From Takakia lepidozioides (Eukaryota > Streptophyta > Takakiopsida > Takakiales > Takakiaceae), in the NCBI GenBank assembly GCA_030704615.1, contig CM060734.1, positions 20,522,001 to 20,586,000 on the forward strand: a stretch of DNA of 64,000 bases, written 5' to 3'. The notes under the pieces were generated by a model that was not told the origin of the DNA, ran no database searches, and saw only the letters and a list, made by a program, of their open reading frames with translations. This document shows, piece by piece, positions 48,204 through 58,685 of this stretch. A program made the translations under genes and the position numbers. Each line of letters starts with the position of its first letter. Position 1 is the first letter of the stretch.

Positions 48204-48443
48204 TTGGAAGACCATGTGCGTAATTGTGCGCCATGTCACCTTCCCAATGTCGATGGCAGAGTTGACCCAAACTTGGCAGTGGTACCTGCAGGTTTGAGGT
48301 GCATGCTCTGTGGGTCTGCCAAAGGGGCAGCCACCATGCTGGTGTGTGATCGATGCTCAAGGGGTTGGCATATGGGATGCTTGACACCACCTCTTGAGAA
48401 GGTTCCTGACGGAGATTGGTTGTGTCCACACTGCTTGGGATAG
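48204..48443 (+). pseudogene. E5 C-terminal PHD finger
   Basis: Last coding module. CMLC, CDRC, then WHMGC and a final CPHC give the C4HC3 zinc pattern, with the conserved Trp two residues before the last pair (DWLCPHC). PHD fingers read histone H3 tails. Here the module sits where chromoviruses carry a chromodomain, so a targeting role is likely (inference). It is separated from integrase by two one-base losses (near 48183 and 48210). The module also survives in E3. Confidence 0.85.
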
Positions 48444-48690
48444 TGGCAGTGGACATGACTGGAGGCAGCTAACAAGACATGGGAGGCCAAGCTCATAGGA
48501 GTCAATACATGAGATCCCAAGCTCAAGTTCACAGGTTGCAAGACGGCGACTAACGATGGGGCAACTCTTGCACCCGGCCTCTTGATCTATCGAGTTTGAG
48601 TGTAGTAGGGAGTGGTGGAGGACTTAGTGAGGCTATGGTCACTATCACATCTTGTGGCTACCTGGACTTAGAGGGACCTAAGCACCAGCT
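48444..48690 (+). other. E5 3' untranslated region
   Basis: About 250 bases after the PHD stop, without an ORF, leading into the purine tract. Confidence 0.5.
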
Positions 48691-48700
48691 AGGGGGGCGA
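48691..48700 (+). promoter_or_regulatory. E5 polypurine tract
   Basis: AGGGGGGCGA immediately before block A1. This is the usual plus-strand primer of LTR elements and marks the start of A1 as the left edge of reverse-transcribed repeat DNA. A related tract (AGCTAGTGGGGC) can be seen in E3 on the minus strand near 54816. Confidence 0.7.
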
Positions 48701-49393
48701 TTGTGTGGACTAGTGACTGCCATAGTGGGCAGCATAGTGGCAGCCTAGTGACTGACTAGTTGTAGCCTAGTGGTTGGACTAGTGGTGACTAGTGGTATAC
48801 TAGTGTGTGGTGTGCACATGTGTTGTGTGGTTTTGGACAGCGATGTAGTTGTGTAGCGATATGTATGCGCACGACAGCTGTCAAGTTATTTTACCACTAG
48901 TGTGAAACTAGCTAGGAAATAGCTAGCTTTTACATATTGACATTTGGGATTGGCCCAAGTGTCAATCCAGGGGTCAAGGCAGATTTAGGCCCTGGAGTGG
49001 TTATCTTCACGGCAAGCGCGGGAGGCTCATCTTTCTCGAGTTGAGCCTCACCGCGCCTAGCTATGGCGCCGTAGTGTGGATTCCCCATGGCGTGGGGTGC
49101 ACTTGGCTTGACTTGTATTTGAGTGATGAGGTTATATATGCATGAGTTTATGCTTCAGCTTTGTGAGCTCGCATGAGCTTGTGCTTGTATTCTTCTTCTT
49201 TATCATTGTGTGGACTAGTGACTGCCATAGTGGGCAGCATAGTGGCAGCCTAGTGACTGACTAGTTGTAGCCTAGTGGTTGGACTAGTGTTGGACTAGTG
49301 GTAGACTAGTGGTATACTAGTGTGTGGTGTGCACATGTGTTGTGTGGTTTTGGACAGCGATGTAGTTGTGTAGCGATATGTATGCGCACGACA
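48701..49393 (+). repeat. E5 right terminal structure A1-gc-B-A2
   Basis: A1 is 48701-48876, gc is 48877-48878, B is 48879-49205 and A2 is 49206-49393. A1 and A2 are nearly identical apart from an insertion in A2 and are rich in ACTAGTGG words. The A1/B junction GACAGCTGTC is a perfect palindrome. B carries the same hairpin (49016-49056) as the left copy. B runs directly into A2 at TATCA/TTGTGTGG. The same order is kept in E0 at 2044-2546, and the B-A2 part in E3. Confidence 0.85.
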
Positions 49394-49397
49394 TGTA

Positions 49398-52300
49398 CTT
49401 TGGACGTAGGCCAATGCCGAAGGGGAGGAAGCAGATGCGTCTTTAGAATGAGATTGCCATCTCGCAGCAGCAGGCCACGCAGGCAACCCAGCCACCAGTG
49501 AGAGCTCCGTGCTATCGGGATGCGCGCAGCTGATTGAGCACCGAAACCCCCCTCATTTTTCTTGTGCAATTCTTAGACTGTATGCTAGGAGACTTGAATG
49601 CAGAAGATGTTTGCATGCCTAACTGGAAAGGTGGAGGTGCTGGAGGGATCGCAGGAATCCGAAGAGCCGTAGGAAGAGTCCGTGGAGCTAGTTGCAGCAC
49701 GCACACCTAGCCGATCCACGAGCACAAGTCTTCCTGCCGGGCCTAGCCCTATGCGTTTCAAGGACGCGGCTTGGAAGGGCAAGTCTTTGCAGTTCAAAGC
49801 CCCAGAGAGCGACTCGCGCTCGAAGGTCATGGAGAATTGCCAACAGGGGTCGGGCCTTTCTCCAGCAAAGACGAAGAAGAAGCAGCCCGTCCTTCAACTG
49901 GTTTCTGAACCGGACCGGGCCGTTTCCCCCCCACCCAAGTGAATGAAGCAGAAGGGTACAGGGCATATTCAAATGCAGCAGACACCTTCACCTGCAAGAA
50001 TGAGGAAGCAGAAGGCAATCAGGGGGAGGGCGGAGCAGTCTCCCACAAAACCGATTCCACGAGCTGAAGCCCAATTCCTGCTTGATTTCCAGCCTGGTGA
50101 TGTTGGGGGCGTCTCTGCTGCAGCGAAGGCAATGGGATTGACCGATTTCGTCGATCTGTCAGCAGAGGAGGGTGCTGCTGCTCAACGTTCGCAGCAAGAC
50201 CTGACCACCGTTGAGGAAGATCTTCAGAATACTGCAGGCCCGGAGGAGGCCTCTACAATGGCAGAATTGCCCGCAAAGATTCCCCAGAGTGCAGCTCTAG
50301 TTGGGGATGCTCTAGCTGCTCAGCCCTTACTGCCACCTGCAGAAATGTCTCCGGAGGAATTCCAAAGTGCAGCGGATACAATGTTGGAGGAGACACACAG
50401 TAGCATTGGCAAAGTTCTAGGCAGCAGGGTATTCCAGCGGACTCTTCGAATCCCACTCTGTCGCATGGTCTCCCTTCCCATCGTCAGGCAGGCACTTCCC
50501 GGAGATGTGGATAAGCTCAAGTTCGCATTTCGAGAAGGGTACCGTCTAGGTTCGCCAGCCTTCTACGTTTCCATTGAGAATGAGGACGGCGAAACTCGTG
50601 GACCCACTGCGGATGAATTGTCAGCATGGGATACCCACTGGCACACTCGCAACGACAAATTCGAGGCAACGCTGAAGGGTGAATCAGACTTCGGCCATAT
50701 GTCGGGTAAAATGTTCTTTGTGTGGGACGGGAATCACCGACTTCTTGCCTGGTGGGAGTACATCAAGCAAAACCATGCCAAGCATATTGGCTGACATTAC
50801 ATGGTGGAGTGTGTCATCCTCAAGGTGAAGGCGGCAGACTCCTCCCTGCTCAAGAATGCCATGGCGGACCTCAACTTGTAAGATACTCATACCCTCCCAA
50901 GCACGTTCGAAATGCGGTGCCACATTTCGGTTTCCAATCTGTTTCGTTTCCGTGCTTCCGTGGACTGAACTGGAGAGTGTGCCTTGCAGGGTCACTGAAA
51001 ATGCGTACGTGCATACCCACATGGCACATATGCTGTACAGGGTGAGGAAAACTGGTCTCACTGATCTGCACATGTTTGCGGAAATGCTGGAGCCCGAGCT
51101 CATTCAGAAAGCCGTGGCAAAAACAGACCGGACATGATATCGTCTCACTATGGATGGAATGGTGGAGGTGATATACGAAGTAAGTCGTCCTCCCATTTCC
51201 CTCTGCTCATCCTTCCCCAATTTTCAGTAATCTTTCCACATGAATCGAATGTAACACCTCTGCATGTTTTTGTTGGCAGTCAAACATCAAGCTGGATTTG
51301 GCCCATGCCAAACGCTTCTTCATGAAAAGTGAGGGGCAGGTCAAAACGTTGCAGTCATTGACTGAGCACTTGAAGGAAGCCAGGGTCAAATCCAGAACCA
51401 AATACAAGTCAAAGCTTGTGAAGCTGGTGGCCATTGCAGATCCGGCACTTGGAAAGGACTTCATCCTCGAGATTGCAAAACACTATTCTCGGGCCATGCA
51501 GCCGACCATGCAGTTGGAGAAACTGCATCACCTCTCAACGACATGTGTTGAGGCGAAAGAGAAGGTGAGGTTTCATTACACTGAAGTTCCTTCCTAGCAA
51601 TAGCCACTCGGCTTCCTGCTCCTGACATTGGATCGGAAATGGCAGACACGGTGGCTGTCGATCTGGAATGCATCGGAGAGTATAAGGACAATGTGGTCTT
51701 TTCCACTCGAAGTTTCCGACCCTGCAGTGGATGTGTGGCTCAACCGCTTGACTTGGTGGTTCCAGGTAATTCAAGGTATTTCCCCCCTTTTTGCTTTTCT
51801 GAAATGAATTCCGTAAACTGCTACGTGACAACACATGTAGGAATCGCAGATAATGACGAATGCGAAGGAGCAAGTCGTAATGCATACAAATTCGTTCGGC
51901 TTGTACGTCAAATGGGATAGAACACAGACATTGGAAGACTACGTGACACGTTTTAGATGTGCGTACAAGGACAACCTCTTCGCCAGGGAGCTGCAGACAG
52001 CAAGAAAGAGCGTGGAGTTTATACATCAGGAGGGAGCGGGAAAAGCTGCAATGCGAATTGTTTACAGGTGAAGCCCAGCTGCCCTTGTATGCGAAGCTTG
52101 GTTATGAGGTTTGTCTGGGAAATGCGGCACCGCATTCACATTTTATGTTTTTGGTTGCACTCTGCGAATACGTTGGTCTCAACTTCTGCTCACGCATGCT
52201 GACTGCCCTGCAGGTATATGAAATACGTGCTTCTTTAGACAGGGGCCCTGGCTCAAGAGCCCCCGTTCTTCATGGCTTGGACCGTGGCGGGCCCAAGCTG

Positions 52301-53480
52301 TGTCTACACACCCGATATGCAGAAACAATGGCATGCCGCGCATCTTGTTGGATGCCCGTGGTACCTGGACATGTCTGGCGGAATTGTTGACAAGTCTGAG
52401 AAAGATCTGCACGCGAAAGCAAAAGAGAAGAGAAAGGAAAGACGTGTCCCTGCTGGGCCAGAGTCGGCAAAGGAAGCTGCTACTCTGGAACAATCCAGAA
52501 AGGCAGCTGAGATGGCACAGAAGACGGTAGATACAGCTGTGCAGGCTCAACAAAAGGGGTCGAAGAAGAAGACTCGCCAGCAAGGAGCAGCAGTTGTGAC
52601 ACGGAAGAAGACAAAGAAGCAGAAACAGATAGAGCAGGAAGAGGGTGACGAAGAGGACTCCGATGGAGACTTTGCAACCAGCCCACCCCCCAAAACGCAG
52701 CCAAAATCCCCTGTGCCCACCGTTGTCACGAAAGGGACGAGAACAGGCTTGGCAAAGAAGGCACTCTTCAACCCCCCGGGGGGGCACCCTTTCGAGCCGA
52801 TGGAAATTAAGAGCCCGATACAGTAGTCCAATGTGTCAATGAGAGTTTCTTGGCGGCTTTGGATGGACGGGCAGCCAAGTTGACATACATCAAGACCATG
52901 GAGGGTCTGAAGGGCAGAGCACTGAAGAAGGCGGCTGCCAAAGAGCCTTCCGACACCCCTGGGTTTCTGAAGATGGTCTCGTTCTTTGAGAGGGTGTGTG
53001 CAGACAATGATTGTAGGAGGGGCGAAAAAGCCACCGAGTGGTCTTGCGATATGATCATCTTGGATATTCCGGACGGAGAGCCTGTGGAAGGACTGGAAGC
53101 TTTGCCATCTTGGAACAGGTACTCCGAGGACTTTTGGAAGAAAGGATTTGGGCTCGCCCGCATGGTGTTGGACGACAGAGGCTGTGTGTTTGTCCTGGCG
53201 AGCAGAGGCAAAAACACGCAGACAGGAATTGCGAAGTGAACCCGCAAGAGCGCCGTCCAAATTCTGAAGAAGAAGTGGACGTGCATCAACACATGGGGCC
53301 TTCGGTCGGAAGGGAAGAAGGTAATTACGACATTGACACTCGTCCTTTCATTTTGTTAGGTGTTTTGAAATGCGGTGCCGCATTCGATTTCTAATCGTTC
53401 CCCACTGTGTATGCAGACGAAGCAGTTCGATGCATACTGCTTTGTGAAGGAGAACTCCACCTTTGCTTTCCGGAAGGATG
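49398..53480 (+). pseudogene. Decayed multi-exon host gene with ParB-like and methyltransferase-like segments
   Basis: Family not recognised with certainty. Rest of exon 1 is 49398-about 49530. A large exon (about 49628-50877) encodes a Lys/Pro/Ala-rich part, then VSLPIVRQALPGDVDKLKF and FVWDGNHRLLAWWEYI, which resembles the GxHRxxA core of the ParB/sulfiredoxin fold. Further GT-AG exons: 50990-51179, 51280-51564, 51598-51765, 51841-52067, 52214-53320 and 53417-53480. Exon 52214-53320 has a Lys-rich coiled stretch, then after a frameshift near 52815 WSCDMIILDIPDG and GLARMVLDDRGCVFVLAS. This resembles the DPPW/strand-5 region of an N6/N4 methyltransferase with an altered motif. Stops at about 49442, 49940, 50792, 51136, 52236 and 53237 mark it as a pseudogene. 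It is cut by E5 and E4. The function is not established. Confidence 0.6.
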
Positions 53481-54458
53481 TGTCATGCACCTAAGCATCG
53501 TGCCACAACATACATCGCTGTCCAACCACACTTCCTCAGGGTCTTCAGACACTCCGTCTACAGTCATCCCTGTTGTAGGTCCAACCTGACCTCCCGATGC
53601 CAAGATACACAAAAAAGCAGATGCATGCCATCCCGGCACCATCTTCTCATCCGTCTCACCATGCCACCGAGCTCCAGTGTCATCATGCTGGCTCGTGCAT
53701 GGATTGCGAATCAATCCATCCGCATCCCTATTGACCAAACCCGGTCGATGCACAACCTGAAAGTCATACTCCTGGAGTATAAGTGCCCACCGTGCAAGCT
53801 TCCCCGTAAGCTTGTCTGACTCCATCAACACTTGAGTGGCTGGTGATCCGTGACAAGGGTGAAGAGATTACCGTATAGATAGCACCTGAAGTGTGCCATG
53901 GCCCACACTACAGCTAAGCACTCCCCCTCATATGAGCTATACTTAGACTCTACAGCGTTGTTCGAGCGGCTAGCATAAGCCACTACGAACTCTCTTCCCT
54001 CATCATCCACCTGTGTGAGCACCGCTCCAAGCCCCAGCATGCTCCAATCTGTATGCAGCTGAAAGGGACGCCCCCTTATAAGTCGTCTCAAGATGGGCGC
54101 CGAGGTCAACCTCACCTTGAGCTCCTAAAAAGCTCGCTCTTGCTCATCTTTCCACTGCCACTCCTAGTCTACCTTGGTCAGCTTGGTTAGAGCCTTTGCA
54201 ATAGCACTAAATCCCTTGACAAACCGTCTATAGTAGTTCGCCAACCCCATGAAAGCTCGAACTCGGCTCACATCCGTGGGGCGTGGAATCTGTGCAATGG
54301 CCTCTACCTTAGTCTGCTGCATCCCCCATCCTCCAGGATATATCATGTGGCCTAGATATTCAATCTAGTTGTGGAAGAACTTGCACTTCCCCGGATGTAA
54401 TTTCAATCCGTGCGCTCTCAAGCACTCATCCCCCAGAATGTCGTCTTCTGCTTGTCCG
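53481..54458 (-). mobile_element. E4: truncated methyltransferase-family element fragment
   Basis: Minus strand. 54457-53537 encodes the end of RT (KLHPGKCKFFHNQ, RVRAFMGLANYYRRF), RNase H (HTDWSMLGLGAVL) and the connection (DGVSEDPE), with an internal RT deletion near 54430 and several stops. It then jumps directly to the end of block A (53536-53481), finishing GACA next to the host exon. Integrase, PHD and B are deleted. Its upstream part is cut by E3 and must continue beyond 64000. Confidence 0.75.
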
Positions 54459-54777
54459 TGTCGTGCACCTAAGCATCGTGCCACAACATACATCGCTGTC
54501 CAACCACACTTCCTAGCATATAGTCCTAGAAAACCACGCCACAATGATACAGAAATGGTGAAAAGAGGAGAAACCACTCTATCACGTTATATAAATCAAG
54601 CCAATGGCACCTTTGCTAAAGGACTCCACCATACAGACCTCACCCACTCTCCATCTCAAGTACTAGAGCTATGGCGGCGAGAGAGGCCTCGGGAAGCTCG
54701 ACTAGAAGAAGACGAGCCTGCCTACGTCTCACGTGGAGATAACCTCCCCACGTCCCAAGTGAGGTTCGCCACTATCC
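54459..54777 (-). repeat. E3 right terminal B (partial) and A2
   Basis: B spans 54777-54545 and is nearly identical to 63685-63910; its first 80 or so bases, and A1, are deleted. A2 is 54544-54459 (86 bases), starts TTGTGG right after TATCA and ends GCACGACA. It matches the distal half of E5 A2 (GGACAGCGATGTA). The 57-base match with 53480-53536 exists because E4 ends with the same block. Confidence 0.75.
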
Positions 54778-54819
54778 GTGGCATTGAAGCCCCACTAGCT
54801 AGACCTTGGGTCACTTGTC

Positions 54820-56226
<1,407 letters not shown>

Positions 56227-56412
56227 TCATGCACATCCTTAGCACCACCAAACTCCTCACTAGTCTCTGGATTGTCATGCACGCTATCTACATGACCATG
56301 ATCCCTTGTTTAGAATGCACAAAAAGGCGATGCATGTCATCCTGGCACCATCTCCTCATCCGTCTCACCATGCCACCGAGCTCCAGTATCATCATGCTCG
56401 CTCGTGCATGGA

Positions 56413-57527
56413 TTACGACTCAATCCATCTGCATCCCGATTGACAATATCGGCTCGATGCACCACCTGGAAGTCGTACTCTTGAAGCATAAGTGCCCACC
56501 GTGCAAGCTTCCCTGTAAGCTTTTGACTCCATCAACCACTTCAATGGTTGGTGATCCGTGACAAGGGTGAAGAGATTGCCATAGAGGTAGCATCTGAAAT
56601 GTGCCACTACCCATACTGCAGCTAGACACTCCCCTTCATAGGAACTATACTTCGCCTCGACATCATTATTCGAGCGGCTAGCATATGCCACTACGAACTC
56701 CCTTCCTTCATCATCCACCTGTGTGAGCACTGCTCCAATCCCTAGCATACTCTAATCCGTATGTAGCTGGAAAGACCGCCCCCGAATAGGCCGCCTCAGA
56801 ATAGGTGCAAAAGTCAATCGAGCCTTGAGTTCCTCAAAGGCTTCCTCCTGCTCCTCCTCCCACTGCCACTTGACCCACCTTGGTCCAAGCCTTTGCAATG
56901 TTGCTAAATCCCTTGACAAACCGTCAATAGTAGTTTGCCAATCCCATGAAAGCACGAACTCTGCTCACATCCATGGGGCGTGGAATGCATGCAATGGCCT
57001 CCACCTATGTTTATTGAACACCCAATCCTCCAGGGTATATCATGGCCCAAATACTCAATCTGATTGTGGAAGAACTTGCACTTTCCGGGGTGCAGTTTGA
57101 ACCCGTGCGCTCTCAAACGCTCAAACACCACCTGAAAGTGTCTCTCATGCTTAACCATAGCACTAAAGACAATAATGTCATCAATATAGCACCGGGCGAA
57201 GTCTAGCCCCGCAAGAATCCTATCCATGACCCTCTGAAACTCTGCAGGAGCATTCTTCAACCCAAAGAACCGCCATTGGTACAAACAATCCTTCCCATGT
57301 TGGTCAATCCCCCATAATATTGTCTTTTGTTTGTCAGCCTCTTTGATTGGCAACTGGTGGTAACCAGATCGCAAGTCCAATGTGCTAAACACCTTTGCAT
57401 GCCAAATGACATCAAAAATCTCCTTTGGAGTTGGCATGGCATATCTATCGGACTTAGTCTGACGGTTCATAGGACGATAGTCCCCACACATCCTTCTTTC
57501 TGTCCAATTGCCATAGGCTGGCATCAC
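56413..57527 (-). pseudogene. E3 reverse transcriptase and RNase H
   Basis: RT begins abruptly at YGNWTERRMCGDYRP (57527) because a deletion removed the MTase C-terminus, the linker and the RT N-terminus. LDLRSGYHQLPI, then the YIDD box (about 57190), thumb remnants, RNase H (HTD at 56755, SSYEGECLAAVW, TDHQPLKWL) follow with frameshifts. Confidence 0.85.
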
Positions 57528-57542
57528 CGTTGCCGAGGCATA

Positions 57543-58682
57543 CTAGAGGTGGACGGTCATCATGTCGCACCCTCTGTGGTTGTCTCCCTTGGTCCAAAAT
57601 GCCCTCAACCGTGAGATTGGGTGGCCGATGAATGGAATCGTATGCTCTCTTGAGCAGCTTTGGTGGTGCAAGATTGGTTCACCACAATCAAGGTCGATGC
57701 GCGCGTGATCCCACCACTGCTGCATCAATAGCACCGCCGATCCAATCCAAGACCGCACCTGATGCACACTGGCCATAACCCTGGCCCGAGAATCCCCCAT
57801 AAGAGGAACATTCTCTAAGATGTAGCCTAGAGGTTGCACTTGCCTCGTCTGCAAGTCCCGCAACACTCGCAACATCTCCCAAAACAAATGCGATCGTGCA
57901 TCATGCAAGCCATTCCCATGACCTGCGGGAGAGTGTGGCAAGCCATCCGGTTATCACCAAGTCAATGGAACCATGCCGCTGCAAATCATCCGCCCCCAGC
58001 AAGGTAATGTCTGCTGGCAAGGCCTTTTGATACCCTTGAACTGCTGAGAGAGGCAACAACTCAGGATACCGGTGTGCCCCCGGTGTGTGAGCAAGGCAAT
58101 GTGGCGCATGGAAATACCCTGAGCAATCTCATCCTTCTCCACATACAAGTACTTGCGTACTTTAATCCCTGCTTGCAACACTCCTGCAAGCCCAGTGCTC
58201 ATGCCTCCAAACAGGTCTAGCAAACAAATCCCTGAGTCAGGTGGTTGCCAGGTAATGGGCACTGTGTCCAAAGGAGCTAACTCAGGAGGTCCAGGTGATG
58301 TCACTGAACTCCCCTCACTCACCAATGGAAAGGCCTCCCGCCATGCTTGGTGCACACACTCGCCTGCTACTCGATGCAAATTCCCAACCGTACCCCACAG
58401 TGGAATATGCACAGGCACATGAGGAAGCAAATCAGCCTTGTATGCCAATTGTTTGTCCTCATCAGGTGATGGCCTATCATCTGCATGGCTATTGCCCTCC
58501 AAGAGCTCACCACCCCAAGCCACCACCCGTGAGAATGCAGCCAATGTGGGCATCATGTTCCTATGATCCACCGCTACATTCCCAATAAACCGCACTGGGA
58601 GCAGTGCACGTCGACCATCTCCTGACTGCCATTCCGGCCTGTAGGATGCCGTTTCCTCCCAAAAGTCCAAAGTAAAACCCAT
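57543..58682 (-). pseudogene. E3 DNMT3-like methyltransferase domain, catalytic motif eroded
   Basis: Linker MGFTLDFWEETASYRP, motif I LDLFGGMSTGLAGVLQAG (about 58230-58180), YLYVEKDEIAQ, GLHDARSHLFWEMLRVL, and motif VI ILENVPLMGDS (about 57825). The stretch expected to encode GWPCQGHS (about 57945) has lost bases, so the catalytic Pro-Cys-Gln no longer reads in frame. The ERERxxGF block is absent owing to the deletion joining 57543 to RT. The domain is clearly homologous to E5 yet dead. Confidence 0.8.
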
Positions 58683-58685
58683 GGG

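Larger units (their letters stand above)
38394..49393 (+). mobile_element. E5: 11.0-kb Ty3/gypsy element with methyltransferase, PHD finger and split terminal repeats
   Basis: The most complete copy. Left block B (38394-38719), self-primer site, 2.4-kb leader, gag, protease, DNMT3-like methyltransferase, reverse transcriptase, RNase H, DDE integrase, PHD finger, purine tract (48691-48700), A1, gc, B, A2. The ends are TGTC and GACA, flanked by the 4-bp duplication TGTA (38390-38393 and 49394-49397). Gag, protease, methyltransferase and pol each contain frameshifts, so it cannot make a full polyprotein as it stands. The two B copies are nearly identical, which suggests a fairly recent insertion. 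Confidence 0.9.

Noticed and set aside
48701-49205. Standard LTR made of A plus B starting at the purine tract
   Set aside because: It fits the primer and purine-tract positions but not the integrated ends: the left terminus in E5 and E2 starts at B, and E5 ends after A2 with TGTA duplications.
53480-54514. 57-bp direct repeat flanking a pol fragment, first read as a very long target duplication
   Set aside because: Both copies are the end of terminal block A (ending GACA) of two nested elements, E4 and E3, so no duplication of target DNA is needed.
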